NCBI GenBank assembly: GCA_022497155.1
Contig: MU385745.1
Span: 62,001-126,000 of the forward strand
DNA length: 64,000 bases
Source: Whalleya microplaca
Lineage: Eukaryota; Ascomycota; Sordariomycetes; Xylariales; Xylariaceae
Direction of reading: 5' to 3'
A program made the translations under genes and the position numbers. The notes under the pieces are model-generated. The model was not told the origin of the DNA, ran no database searches, and worked only from the letters and a program-made list of their open reading frames with translations. Shown one piece after another: positions 1 to 12,772 of the stretch (positions are counted from its first letter, which is position 1; every line of letters begins with the position of its first letter).

Positions 1-10
1 TGAATGATAG

Positions 11-2287
11 ACCCAAGCCTATTTCGCCGAAGGTGGTCTTCAACCCACGAAAGTCTTCCAGCTCAACAAGCTCATCCCAGGTAGCATCGTTATCGGCCCG
101 GCCATAATTATCGATAACACCCAGACCATAGTTGTTGTTCCGGGCTCTCAAGCACGGATCTTGACTTCTCATGTTGTTGTTGACTTGATTGACCAAAAGC
201 TACAGCAGACTCAAGAGGAAGAAGAGCTAGTAGTGGATCCTATCAAGCTAAGCATCTTCGGCCATCGATTTATGAGTATCGCAGAGCAAATGGGCAGGAC
301 TTTGCAGAAGACAAGTATCTCTATCAATATCAAAGAACGGCTGGACTTCTCCTGCGCCATATTTAGTCCAGACGGCGAGTTGGTGGCAAACGCACCCCAT
401 GTCCCTGTACATTTAGGTAGCATGTCATATGCTGTCAAGTATCAGCACAACCTCCACCGAGGCAATCTGCGCCCTGGTGATGTGCTCGTTTCAAATCACC
501 CCGAGTCTGGCGGGACACACCTCCCAGGTATAGTTCTCATCATAACCATGGCTACTTAACCTAACTGACGAACCTAGATATTACCGTTATTACTCCCGTC
601 TTTGATACAGACGAAAAGACGATATGCTTCTATACCGCCTCTCGTGGTCATCACCTAGACATCGGCGGCTATCGTGGGAATTCTATGCCTCCGTAAGTAT
701 AATTCCGCCATCTTAATGCCCGTAGGGATCATGTTAATTCCCAGACAGTGACTCCACTGAGTTGTGGCAGGAAGGCGCTGCCATTAAGTCATTCTTCCTG
801 GTTCGTGACAATCACTTCGATGAAGAGGGAATTGTCAATATTCTTCTCGAGCCTGGAAAATATCCGAATTGCAGCGGCTCCAGACGGTTGGGTGATAATT
901 TGTAAGTTTCCCTCCGCGCCAGATGCGTCCTCGTCGATTTTCATATTTTTCATTCAAATTATTCAAAGTCTGTTACAAACTATACTATCTCTGCTTCAGA
1001 GCAGTAGGCAGCTCTCAGTTTTCATCTAGTTTTGAAAGTTGACCGTGATAATATGATTAGGATAAAAGCTGACCAAAAGTTACATACAGATCAGATCTTA
1101 AGGCACAAGTTGCCGCAAACACTAAGGGAAGTAACCTTATTAAGGCTTTGATGGCGGAATATGGCAAACATACAGTCCATTTTTATATGGACAAGATCCA
1201 AGAAAATGCCGAGGTCGCTGTCCGTGGCTATCTCAAATACGCGTATGAGCGATTCGGATCAAAACCACTGAAGGCAAGGCAATTTTTAGACAATGGGTCC
1301 ATGATGCAAGTAGCCATCACAATAGATGAAAGCGGTTTTGGTACGTTTGACTTCACGGGAACATCCTGTGAGATGCTGTCAAACATGAACGCACCGCCAG
1401 CTATTACCTACTCAGCGCTAATCTACACACTGCGGCTTTTGATTGGCTCGGACGTTCCCCTGAATCAGGGTTGTCTTGCGCCTACAAGGGTTATTCTTCC
1501 TAACAACTGTTTCCTCAACCCCTCGTCAGGGCCGGCTGTCTGCTGTGGCAACACACTAACCTCCCAACGTCTGGTGGATCTCCTGCTCAATGCCTTCCAA
1601 GCTGCGTCAGGATCTCAAGGTTGCATGAATTGCTTCGGTTTCTTTGGAAACTGCAAAGACGACTCAAATACTCCTCAAAGTGGTTTCGGCTTCAGCTACG
1701 GCGAGACAATCTGTGGTGGTGAGGGTGCAGGCCCGACTTGGCATGGCGCCTCTGCCGTGCAGATCCACATGACCAACACTCGCACCACTGATATCGAAAT
1801 TATCGAGAAGCGGTACCCTGTTCTCGTTCGCGAATTCTCAATACGTAAGAATAGCGGCGGGCGCGGGAAGTTTACCGGCGGTTGTGGCGTTATAAGGGAT
1901 TGGGAGTGTCGCCATCCTCTGACCTACGGTCTCATCACTGAGCGCAGAGTTCATCAGCCTTATGGAATGATGGGCGGTGAGCCTGGTGCATCGGGCGCTA
2001 ACTACTGGGTTCGGAAGCAAGAGGATGGCAGTGAACGCTGGATTAATATTGGCTCCAGAGGTCAAGTCGACATGAAGGAGGGTGACCGATGCGTAATCCA
2101 TACCCCGGGTGGCGGTGGATGGGGGTTGCCGGATGACGCTGTCGAGGAAGATAATGGACTCCATGAGAATTTTGGGATTAAAAAGGGTATAAACGGAGTC
2201 GACAAAACCGATGAGATTAGGTATTCTTACCCGAGAGCTACGGGGAGCGTCCACAAATTCTCAGCGGCCCAGGAAGCCTCGTCGTGA
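11..2287 (+). CDS. 5-oxoprolinase / hydantoinase-type protein (HyuA C-terminus fused to HyuB), 5' end missing
   Basis: Fungal 5-oxoprolinases are single chains with an N-terminal HyuA-like ATPase half and a C-terminal HyuB half; they hydrolyse 5-oxo-L-proline to glutamate with ATP in the glutathione cycle. The window opens at an intron end (AG at 9-10), so the gene begins upstream. The first exon (11-527) carries the end of HyuA ('[17 protein letters not shown]') and then the HyuB start ('[13 protein letters not shown]'). Further exons are 578-692, 749-901 and 1090-2287; the joins restore '[15 protein letters not shown]', '[11 protein letters not shown]' and '[17 protein letters not shown]'. 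The C-terminal glycine-rich motif 'HTPGGGGWG' is present, so HyuB looks complete. Family membership is clear; substrate could be 5-oxoproline or a hydantoin, with 5-oxoproline usual for this fused form. Confidence 0.9.
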
Positions 2288-5200
2288 GTATCTAAATCGT
2301 CTATAGGGTATATCTGCATCTATAGCTCACAATCGAGATCTACACAATTAAAGTCTGAACACCTATGCGGTCTATCATAAACAACTAGTCCTTCGTATTA
2401 TATTCACATCAAGTAGAAGTAGCTTTCTGACATCATTATATCTCTTATTACATGTAGGATGAGTCTCAGCAGGTGCCGGCCGTATCGGCGTCGTTAAATA
2501 CCTTCCTCTCAACAGACTTCCTTTTGAGTGGTATACCGAGCGCCTCGGAGAACGAGAGCACCCCAATGCTAATTACAGTCTCGACCTTACCACTGGGGTG
2601 GCTTACAACTACTGAGAGTTACATGAACGATGGTGAATTAGGCAAAGTTACAGCGCTGCGGTGATGGGCTGGATAAAGTGAACTTGAGACACGTGGGCGG
2701 AACTGGCATATCTCATCAGCTCCTCTGCAGATGTCAATTGTCAGCTTTGAGATGGTGTAGCAACTAGGGAAATGATTTTGCTGTGGCCTGTCATTTCCCG
2801 GTGAGAACTTTTGGTCTTAACAAGAGATTCGGGGAGTTTCAGGGGCTTTGATGAGTTCAGTAGTAAATGGTATTGAATCGAATTGATGGTACGGCTAGAA
2901 TATTTTGGAGCCTCGAGCTGGGAAACGCATACAACAGCGGTGAACTTACCTACTTAGCCTAAGGCACGCCGTTGCCAATCACATCACTACTCAAGACATG
3001 TTACGTGAAGAGTGAGGTAACGCTGGTGTGCTGCTGTGGTAGCTACTTCGAAGGGAGCTGGCAATGAATTCGATATGGAAGAGGAATGCAGCCTTGATTG
3101 GCGGTTGATGTACTGTACGTGCAGGCCACCTCATCTAGCTGGATGCTCACCTAACCCATTACCTACGTGCGTGCAGTCAGGGACAGCAGCCCAGGCGTTG
3201 CCATACGCTAATGCAGGTACCCACCAGCTCAGGTCCACCAGTGGCATCGTTGATGCTCGCTTATCTGGCAGCCCTGGTGGTGGTCGCCCTGGTACAGAGA
3301 TCGCTGTCCAGTTCGATGTGAATCTTGGAAACGACTCCCTCATTAGGCTTCAGTTCATTGGAAACTTGGCACGCACCTCGAGTCGCTACTATGTATGTGC
3401 CAGCCCTGGTTGAAATTCCTCCAATGTCAACTTTGGATCGTGGCTTTCGTAACCGCAGTGTGCCCGTATCAAGATGACGTGAGTCCTGGGGCACTACATT
3501 GGGTACATATGTACGATATGAGGCTTAGACAGCGTTTCTATCAATTCAGTCCAAGTCAATTCTTTTCAATTTGTAACTTGAATTGGTGATGTTCAAAACT
3601 TAACTTGATTAGTCACCCATTGGACTAACCCCTGAAGTTACCCCTGAAGCCCCTGACACAGCAGGATTGTGAAAGGAGGTTCACAGACGTATTGTAATAG
3701 CAGTCAGCTTTCACCAAGGGTGGCATCACAGGGCATATATGGCTGATATCCACAAATGGAAGAGAGAAAGAAGAAAAAGAAAAGAGACCACCAAGGAAGT
3801 GTCACGATGTGTGGCTTATATGACAGAAAAGGTTACCGATAATCAAGTCAATTTTAGCCATTAACTTGACTCAACTCAATTGTGAAAGAAACTCAGTTGA
3901 CTCGATTCGATTCAATTCAAGTCAAGTCAAGTCAATTAATAACTTGAAATGATGGAAACACTGCTTAGCGATCTAGGTTTTCAGACTTCGTACTTTTCGA
4001 ACTGGTAAGCAACAATGTAGTGGCACTATATGATGGGTATGGATAGGTCCATAGTCTTGCTCCGTTAACTTGGACTTGAATTTGGACTTGCACACCATCT
4101 TTCGGCCTCACTAACCGTTACGCTTACACACTATTTTCCAACTTCAATCCTATCACGGCCATTACTGTTCCCATTCCATTTACTCTCTATTGCGAGTCTC
4201 ATTCAATCAAACATATTACCCTTGTCGCCTTACTAGTTATCCAGCAACATATAGTTCATTCATTTGTAAGTTATCTCACAATAACACTATGTCAATCCAA
4301 TTATCTCTACTCCAAGACAGTCTTCAAAGAGTTATTGTACCAATATCCTACTGGGCTGCTAGATCCATTTTCTCGTCACTGATTTGCATAATGGTTACAA
4401 CAGCACCACCCATATTTTACTGTACCCTATTAATAGGAGGTCGACAGGGCACCATTACGGGGGATTGCACACGCTGATGGATTGAAGACCCATAATACTA
4501 TTGTATCAATATGAAGTCTCTTCTGAGATTCCGTGTCTCTTCTAGGGTTCACTAGGCTTTGTTCAGGCCGCTTGTTTCGTTTGTCTCTAATCGCTCTCAA
4601 CTCATGTCGAATCGGTGGCCTGTCTAGACTGCGATCCCAGTCGCCCAAGCAGGCTCCTCCCAAGCACACCGGTTTGAGTTGTGGGCTCAAAAAGAAGTTG
4701 TCGACAGTCCCCAACAGGCCTCTTCTCCGTCTTCGTCCCCGTCGCTAGTTCGGATTGAAAGAAAGTCAGCCTTGCGAAATCCAGGCTCAACGAAGACATC
4801 TATCAAAAGACCTTGGAATGGTTACACTCGCTCCGCTCGGCCCTACAGCTCGAAGGCAATTTCGGCGCCATCGTTCCTTGTAAAGCTATGGTAAACTGCC
4901 TTCAGCAAAGCATCAAGCAACTAGCTATATATCTGTTACAGCCATATATTTAATGGAGGTCAACCATTGGCAGGGTCATCCCAACGAATGCATCAACTTG
5001 ATGTAGCCAAGCAGTATATTGACTTGTTGCGTACACTGCCCTAGCTTAGATTGAGTGTGAAGAATAACAAGAGGTAGTAGAGCCGTCTCAATGCTTCCAC
5101 ACGCTCTGCTGCTGTATCTTTTACAAAACGTGTCCTTCATCAGGAACGTTGGATTGTCAGATAGTATGGGTCTATGAATTGGCCCAAGATAATCACTGAG

Positions 5201-5468
5201 TAGAGAGAGACCTTTGTCGTCAGGACCTAGTTCAACAAAATCAGAGCCTAATCATTCAATACACACGATTGATGCCTATTGACTAGGATCCACGTATCTG
5301 ACAGAGCCAGAAGGAGAGATCAGGCGAGCAGGCACCCGCCCATCCAGGGATAATCTCACGCCATGTCGGGAAAGTAGTCGTTATCATGAAAACCCCTTGA
5401 ACCTAGACTCCCCCATCCGTTCCCCCAGGTCCTTTGGTCCACTCCCCCATAGCCTATTGCTCACCCAA
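2288..5468. other. Intergenic, 3.2 kb, no supported gene
   Basis: Only short frames lacking ATG starts or recognisable motifs occur. The stretch 3538-3960 is rich in TTGACTTGA-like words (separate repeat entry). The part 4530-4890 is open in several frames on both strands and may be a decayed gene, but no family could be recognised. Confidence 0.6.
3538..3960. repeat. Degenerate TCAAG/TTGAC-rich repeat region
   Basis: Two blocks, about 3540-3600 and 3840-3955, share the words 'caagtcaatt' and 'aacttgaa' in the same order. The second block contains the exact direct run 'tcaagtcaagtcaagtcaat'. A few related words recur near 4065-4095. It looks like a degenerate pentanucleotide satellite or a remnant of a small mobile repeat; no terminal inverted repeats or target duplications were identified. 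Confidence 0.55.
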
Positions 5469-6558
5469 TCATAGTTCGGTCTTCAGCGCATTGTTGGTAG
5501 GCGCAGGCAAGGGTGGTCCCTCAGCGGTGACGTACGCCTTGCTCATGCCGCCATCGACGACCATCTCGTGGCCGTTGACGAAGCTGGCCTCGTCGGACGC
5601 CAGGAACAGTACGGCCTGGGCCTGCTCGACGGCCTCGCCGAAGCGGCCGGTGGGAAAATGAATCTCACGGCGCAAGCGCTTGGGCACGTCGTCGCCAAGC
5701 CAGTCCTGCAGGAGCGGAGTGTTAAGGGGTGCGGGACAGAGGCTGTTAAAGCGGAAGCCTTCGCGTGCGTGCACGACAGCCAGCTCGCGCGTCAGCGCCA
5801 GTACAGCGCCCTTGGACGCCGTGTATGCCAGCTGCGGCGTCGCGGACCCCACCAGCGCCACTACGGATGCCGTGTTGATGATGCTGCCCTTGCTCTTCTT
5901 GTTGCGCCGCAGCGACAGCACCGCGTGCTTGCACCCGTACCACACGCCCTTCACGTTGATCGACATGGTCAGGTCCCAGATATCCTCGGGCGTGCCGACG
6001 GCGTCGTCGTCGCGAGCGTGCATTATGCCCGCGTTGTTGAAGATCACATCGAGCCCGCCCCAGGAGTCGAGGGCGTCGACGGCGGCTTTGACTTGATCCT
6101 CCTTAGAGACGTCGCAGATCTGAGAGAAAGACGTCTAGTTAGATGCCGCCGAATGGTTGAGTCTGGAAGCTGTAGGAGAGGTGCCATACCGTTGTCTCGA
6201 TCCGAGCGGCCTTAGGCACCAACTGCAGGACCTTGGCCTTTGCCTTCTCGAGCGCGGGCCCGGCGAGGTCAGCCATAAGGATGTTGGCACCTTCTTTGGC
6301 AAAGAGGATGCTCGTCTCGAGGCCGATGCCGCTGTATGTGCAACCGAGTCAACATATTGTTTTGTAGCCTCGTTTACGCATTATGCGATGATAGGTGAAT
6401 GCGACCATGACGCGCACACACACATATAATATATAGATATATATATATTACATAGTAGTTCCGTCGTAAGACATTCGATATGAAAGGTAAACCTACCCAG
6501 CGGCGCCCGTGATCACAGCATTCTTGCCCGAGAGACGACCCTTGATTTCTGAACCCAT
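5469..6558 (-). CDS. Classical short-chain dehydrogenase/reductase (SDR)
   Basis: NAD(P)-dependent oxidoreductase of about 284 residues, a normal length for a classical SDR. Three exons read on the minus strand: 6558-6497, 6331-6190 and 6119-5469. The first join completes the cofactor motif 'TGAAGGIG' (residues 17-24), which supports the model. NNAG is at 96-99, and the catalytic tetrad is Asn123, Ser153, Tyr167 and Lys171 ('YTASK'). The C-terminus 'GHEMVVDGG' is typical of the family. The start is the ATG at 6558; the CT-rich tract just upstream would be 5' UTR. It is divergent from the glutamine-synthetase-like gene at 8534. The substrate cannot be inferred from sequence; a role beside that ligase and the 10.5-12.8 kb permease is a guess from position. 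Confidence 0.9.
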
Positions 6559-8533
6559 TCTCGTCGTCTTACAAGGTATCAAGATGTCAAGAACGATAAG
6601 AGCTACGGTCGGTAGCGCAAGTAATCTTCTAAATTCACGTAGAAGAGAGGAGTGGGAGAGAGAGAGGGAGAGAGACAGAGAAATCTGCGAGTACAACAAG
6701 GAATGGCAGGACTATACACCGTCGATGAATAACGATATGAAAAATCGACAAACAATTAGTTAATACTTTGTAAAGGGAACCTGAATCATTAGAGATAACC
6801 TTCTACCTATCTTACGTATCTGAGCCCCGCGACTGGTCGAGTTTTGATGAAAGGGATATAGAGGGGCAGCCCGAGGGGCAGAGTGGCATGTTCCGCCGAC
6901 AACGGCCCTGCCAATTAGGTACTACAATGAATCACGGATAAACCTGGTTTATCGCAATCTGTCGTTATCGTGATCTGCCTTATCTAGGTAATGTGTACAT
7001 ATTGTCGAATTACTTATTACATTATGAAGACAGACATCATAGGTAACATTCATATACCATCTCCATTTTTGGCATTATGTGTATGTCTACGGATATGCCG
7101 ATATTATTTCTCACTTCTGATCTTATATATATATATATATATATATATCTGTCCTTTTGAGTGATTGACAATGTTGGCAACTATGCTCAAAGATCAATTA
7201 CATGGCTAACTCATTACAGAAAGTACGTATATAAGAAGCAGTTGAGTACATGTCAGAATGTCGGGACATGAATAAGTACCTTGTAATGCGTATAGGCGGA
7301 AATGCAGCCAAGAGGTCGCACCTAGTAATCCGGATTACATCCAGGTCTACAAGTGCCGCCTGCATCAATATATCCATGGATGTATACAGACAAGTAAGGG
7401 TCCTACGATGACGTCTTCCCATACTATCAACAAGTTAGGAACTTATGTATTAGTGCACGCACACGCAGACGAAGGAAGAGCGGGCGTCTGGCCCTGGACT
7501 TACACCAATGTCTGTGAGACGGCCTGCAATTCGTATAGTCGCGAACGTCACGCGCCGTCAGCATACATATATGTCCGACGGCTCCTCACCGAGTTTATAG
7601 TTAACGTAAGATTGGGATTTGTAAGTGGTAATACCGCAGCCGGGAGCTTGGATGCTGGTTTCATTGGGCTGAAGCTGCAACGAGATCCATCGTCATGACG
7701 AAAGGCGGATGACGGGCGGACTTTACGCGCTGCAGCAGTAATCAAGGGCTCTATGCATAAGGCGGGCTGCAGCCCTAAATGCAATGGGAGGTGATCCAAT
7801 GACTTATATAGGTCGGTAGAGAGGTGTGCGGCTCTCGAGTACAGACAAATTGAATACATGTGCCGCTCTCGTGACCAAGTCGTGGTACCGTGTTGTATTC
7901 TGTAGATTCACAGCCTATCGCCTACCTCCATAACCCTAGCTGGTTACCTAAACAGGTTATGCGAAGCTTCCACTATTATTAGCCCCGGGATCGGGAAGAG
8001 CTTATCTGACCCAATCGTCGGGACCCAGTCGTGTGGGACGTCAGCGAAGGGAGGGTCCCCACGCCGACTGTTTTGTGTTACGCCCTCATGTCCCCTCCAC
8101 CATCTGCTATATACTTATGTACATGCATACAATATTGTATACTCCTACCTACTACATACCCCGTACTATATACCTACTTCGTCCAATACTGTGTAGACGG
8201 GAGGTTCCAACTTGGGACTCGTACTCTGAATCATCGACCTTGCCTGATTACCTACTTCACCTTCAGCCCTACGACATCTTGCATTAAGTACCTACTCAAC
8301 GTCCTTGACTCTTTGACAATTGAGCTTGGCATACATATAGCTATTCTTGTCCTCCAGCCAAATATCTCTCAGCTTCAGTCAGTACTTAAGTAGCCAATTG
8401 ACCTGGTATGGCGAGCAGTTGATATATGCTTTCTTAAACCTGTTGCATAGACCTCTCTTTTCAGCCCCTCAATCTCTTATTAGTGGTCAATTACATCGTC
8501 TACTCAATTATACCTTAGATACTCGACCTCAAG
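6559..8533. other. Divergent intergenic region between SDR and GS-like genes
   Basis: About 2 kb separating two divergent starts, so it should hold both promoters. It contains a GA/CT-rich tract near 6655-6690, a (TA)n run at 7124-7149 and one CTTATC (GATAAG on the minus strand) at 8001-8006. Frames inside lack supported starts or motifs. Confidence 0.6.
7124..7149. repeat. (TA)n microsatellite
   Basis: Thirteen uninterrupted TA units in the SDR/GS-like intergenic region. A second AT-rich dinucleotide run is at about 6422-6450. Confidence 0.9.
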
Positions 8534-10083
8534 ATGGCTCCAGCGGAACCTGTCACGCTCGAGGCTCTTCCCGACATCCTCCAACATGACACCAAGGTCA
8601 AGCTGTCTGGAGTGGACGTCGACGGCATGCTACGCGGCAAGATAGTGTCCAAGAACAAGTTTCTCTCCATTGCGAAAGAAGGGTTCGGATTCTGCAGCGT
8701 CATCTTCGGCTGGGACATGCACGACCGCACCTACAACAAGGAGCTCAAGATCAGCAACAAGCAGAACGGCTATCGCGATTTGATCGCCGTCCCAGACTTG
8801 AACAGCTTTCGACGCATCCCTTGGGAGGGCAATATCCCCTTCTTTCTCGTCAGCTTCTTCGACGAAGACAAGCCTGTGTGCGCCTGTCCGCGAAACCTGC
8901 TGAAGAGCACCGTCGACAAGCTAAAGAGCAACGGATACAATGCCATGGCCGGAGGTTTGTTGTCCCTTCTAACCAACCTAGATAGACAATCTGTTCTTTA
9001 TTAGGTATATATATATATACTAACGTCGGCGACCACCGAACAGCTGAACTCGAGTTCTTCCAATTCAAAGTCCCCACGACGGCGGCCGACTCGGCCTCTG
9101 ACTCGGTCGCCCCCTCGGTCGCCTCGTTCCTAGATAACAACCCGCCGCAGGCGCTGCCGCCTCTGACCGAGGGTATGTTCGGGTACAGCATCACGCGGCC
9201 GACGCTGAACAAGTCGTACTACCACGGCGTGTACGACGCGTGCGCGGCCTTCCGCTGCGATCTCGAGGGCTGGCACACGGAGAGCGGGCCGGGCGTGTAC
9301 GAGGCGGCGCTGGAGTTCGGGCAGATCTCCGAGATGGCGGACCGCGCGTCGCTGTTCAAGTACGTCGTGCGGTCCGTGGCCGCCGGCTACGGCATCACGC
9401 CGTGCTTCATGGCGAAGCCGCGGCACGGGCTGCCGGGCAACAGCGGGCACACGCACGTGTCGGTGGTGGACGCGGCCTCGGGTGCGAACCTGTTCTACCG
9501 CGCGACGCCGGACGCGGATGCGCCGTGGCCCGACATCGTGCACCTGAGCGATCTGGGGCGGCACTTCCTGGCGGGCATCCTCGACGGCCTGCCCGACATC
9601 ATGCCGATGCTGGCGCCGACGGTCAACAGCTACAAGCGGCTGGTGGAGAACTTCTGGGCGCCGGTGACGGTGAGCTGGGGGCTGGAGCACCGCGCCGCGT
9701 CGGTGCGGCTGATTGCGCCGCCGACGGCCAAGCCCGGTGCCACGCGCTTCGAGGTGCGCGTGCCCGGCGCCGACGCCAACCCCTACTACGTCATGGCCGC
9801 CATTCTGGGGCTCGGCTGGCGCGGCGTCGAGAAGAAGCTCGAGATCCCCATTCCGCCTCTGGGTAAGGGCCAGGACGTTGGGGACTCTGCTGATCAGGGC
9901 GTCCGCTTGGCGCGGAGTCTGCGGGAGGCTACCGAGAGATTTGTGCGTCCGGATAGTATCGCGCGCGAGGTGTTCGGAGACGACTTCGTAGATCACTTTG
10001 GCGGCACCCGAGAGAACGAGGTCAGGCTGTGGGACGAGGCTGTTACGGATTGGGAGCTCAAGCGGTATGTCGAGACGGTATAA
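8534..10083 (+). CDS. Glutamine-synthetase-family ligase (GS catalytic domain)
   Basis: ATP-dependent ligase of the GS fold, about 486 residues, closer in motifs to gamma-glutamyl-amine/FluG-C-type ligases than to the short eukaryotic GS. Exons are 8534-8954 and 9044-10083; the join gives 'AMAGAELEFFQF', which contains the first metal-binding Glu motif. Other landmarks are the N-terminal beta-grasp ('GVDVDGMLRGK'), 'GPGVYEAALEF', the His motif 'GNSGHTHVSV', 'NSYKRLVENFWAP', the Arg region 'GLEHRAASVRL' and 'FEVRVPGADANPY'. All expected catalytic blocks are present, so it is probably active. Exon 2 is strongly GC-rich, which creates a long open antisense frame that is not a gene. Substrate is unknown: ammonia/glutamate, or glutamate with an amine. 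Confidence 0.9.
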
Positions 10084-10520
10084 GTCAGATAGGGGACGTA
10101 TATGCATGGTGGAGGAAGGAGAGGGGAGCGCGTGGAGGACGTTCTATGTCATATGCAACGCCCGCTTGTATAACGATTGACTTAGAGGTCTGTATAATAT
10201 CCGGCAGAGTAGATAGACTCGTAGCCAATCCATGATTTTCTCATTGACTGGAATTTATTACTTTGAGCTAGAACCAGCGAGCGCATCATACAACTGATCT
10301 CAATTAGGTATCATCGTACAATCAACCATACCATACGAAACCTTCCAATGGCTAAGCGCGTGTTTATATGATCTTCACACGACATCTAAGCCAGGAATGG
10401 TAGGCCTCTGATTCTACTCTACTTCACGACGAACACCGTCTTTATCGTGCCATGTATATCGTAACACTGGTATGCGGAGTTTTCACCAAGGGGCTTTCAT
10501 GTCTATCTATCTACTAATCT
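10084..10520. other. Convergent intergenic spacer
   Basis: 437 bp between the ends of the GS-like gene and the permease. It should contain both 3' UTRs; nothing else is visible. Confidence 0.6.
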
Positions 10521-12772
10521 CTATAGAGAATACCGGAATCCCAGGTTTTCGATTTCTGTCTGGTCGTGCATTCCCGCCTCCATAGCCGCTTTCTCGTCCG
10601 TCGCACCAAGTGCATCACGTGCCTTGTTGGAGCGCCACATATAGATATACAGGATTATGATCGAGAGAAGCTTGACCGAGTATCCTACCAGCATTGCAAT
10701 ATATGCGCTAGGATAGTACGCTGTGAGTTGCTATGTTAGAAATATGGAGCCATCTTCCTCGATATGGGTACGCGTTGATTGTAGTAGTACCTATTTGAAG
10801 AATGGGAGAATATGGAGAAAGGGGATCTGGAAAATGGAAGACTCACGCGCTTCGTTGTCGAGAAATGTCTGCGGTCCAATGATATTCCCAACGCAGTATC
10901 CGGTGAAGAGTATAGCCGCTGTAAGCTGCTTCTTCGTCGAGCCGGCGATATTAGAGGAGATCATCGTCAGGGACATGCTGAAGCCCAGACCCTGGAAGTA
11001 GCAAAGCCAGAGGGCAACTAAGCGACCCCACTAGACACGCATCACTGTCAGTCTCAATGATATAGGCGGCACAAATAGCGAGTTGCTGACGTACCTTATT
11101 GTCACTCGGCAGTCTCACTAGAAGCGCAGCCCCGAGAATACAGATAGTGTTGGCAATGATCATGGTCGGACATCGCGAATTCGGCCACTTCGTGCAGGCC
11201 CAGCCACCGATGATTAGGGCAAGGAACTGTACGGCGCCCCCGGGAATCTGCATATACTGCGTTCCGAGCTGATCAAATCCAAAGCTGCCGATGATAATAC
11301 TGGTGAAGCTGGTTATAGCAGAGTTGGGGATCTGGGCGCCGATGGCCATCACGAACAGAATCCAGGTCTTGGGATCTTTGACGCATTGAATAGCTTGATA
11401 TTTTCGGAAGTGGTGGTTCTTGACTCCTTGCCTATTTCGAGCGACCTAAGATCGAGGGTATTAGAACATGTCTACAGGGTATGGTATAATCTCGAGGCTT
11501 AAGGTACTAGCTTTCCGGTTCTGAGGAACTGGGAAAGTCGCGCTTAAGCCCAAGGGGGATTGACTTACACGTTCTATGGCGATAGCGCGCTCTTTCTGAT
11601 TCAAGAAACGGGCCGTAGCAGGGATATCAGGCAACCAGATCAGACTTATGATGCCCTGGAGCAAGCTGGCGGCCCCGAAGATGATGAATACGTACATCCA
11701 ACGGGGCAGGCCAGTTTTAATGTTTCCTACAGCATAACCAATAACTGTAATGATCAGCTTCAGCCAAATGTATACATAAGAAGTTTACAGGACTGCTTGA
11801 GGGCTTCCCAACTGTTTCCTATGATAATCTAAACCCATGCTAACCTCGATAGAAAATATCATGGTTTCAAATAACGGCACAGGAGTTATGGACAAGTGTT
11901 AGAGTGACTTACGACCGCCAAACATCGTAGCAAGGCCATTGGTACAGTAATAGGCACCGAGGCGCAAGGGCTGCTCTGCGTTGGTATACCAGACCGACAT
12001 GATCATGACGAAGGCGGGGTTCACTGTAGCCTACCGAGTTGCGGATTAGTTTGATTCTCTCTCTCTCTTTCCAGGAGTTGTAAAGACCTATTGGGAGGAT
12101 ATAGGATAGAGTGAAGACAAGGAATACGCGAATGTCGAGTTACATTTAGAAAGGCGACTTCGAAGTTCTGGAGCTAACGAGCGTGGGAATTACAGAAGAG
12201 ACGCCGTAAATGTACTGACCTCAGTAAACCCAAGGAGGAAACGATTAGTTGCGATGCCGCCAAACGACGTGCATGCCGGCGTAGTCATTAGGATTATACC
12301 CCATATTATCGTTGTTATTGAGACAAAGCGGCCAATGGGAAGTCTCTGTAATAGATATGCGCTAGGGAACTGCGAGATCAGGTATCCGAAGTAGAAGATC
12401 GAACCTTACACGTTTGATAAGTCAGGCGAAGTCGCGTGTAAGAACTCGCGAGGGATTTTGCTTAAGATACGTACTAAGCCATGAGTAGTCTTGTCCTTGG
12501 AGATGTGTTCCCTGCTTTAAGCCGTAGACACTAGCGAAGTTGATCGAGTTCTTGTCAAGGTACTGAAGCATATATGTCATGAACAGAATAGGGACGACGT
12601 GAAGGTCTATCTTCCAAATGACTTTCTTGGTCTCATCTTCGCTAGTGTCAAGTTCTTCGACACCTTTGAAAATTTGATAGTTGTCGTCCAGATCCCGCGC
12701 GGAGGAGATATCCTCAGACGAACTGATAGGATTCGCGTCCTTCACGGGGTCACTAGTCTCCGTTTTTGACAT
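10521..12772 (-). CDS. Dal5-type MFS permease (anion:cation symporter family)
   Basis: Polytopic transporter of the allantoate/tartrate/nicotinate permease type. The start is the ATG at 12772 (the frame extends upstream only from a GTG). Exon 1 (12772-12475) carries a hydrophilic N-terminus and 'LQYLDKNSINFASVYGL', the TM1 signature of this family. Later exons give 'YFGYLISQFPSAYLLQRLP', 'PACTSFGGIATNRFLLGF', 'WILFVMAIGAQIPNSA' and the closing 'FTGYCVGNIIGPQTF' helix; the last exon ends at 10521. I count about seven introns, some internal boundaries being approximate. Known members carry ureidosuccinate/allantoate, carboxylates or dipeptides, so the substrate is open. Its position next to a GS-like ligase and an SDR suggests uptake of a nitrogenous compound, as an inference. 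Confidence 0.85.

Noticed and set aside
3036..3413. 125-codon plus-strand frame
   Set aside because: Starts from GTG, no recognised motif, and short antisense frames are equally open.
4530..4894. Overlapping open frames on both strands, considered as a decayed Zn2Cys6 or transposon gene
   Set aside because: No cysteine pattern or transposase motif can be read in any frame.
9130..10107. 325-codon antisense frame over the glutamine-synthetase-like gene
   Set aside because: Shadow of a very GC-rich exon; Arg/His/Val-rich composition with no domain, while the sense frame carries all GS motifs.
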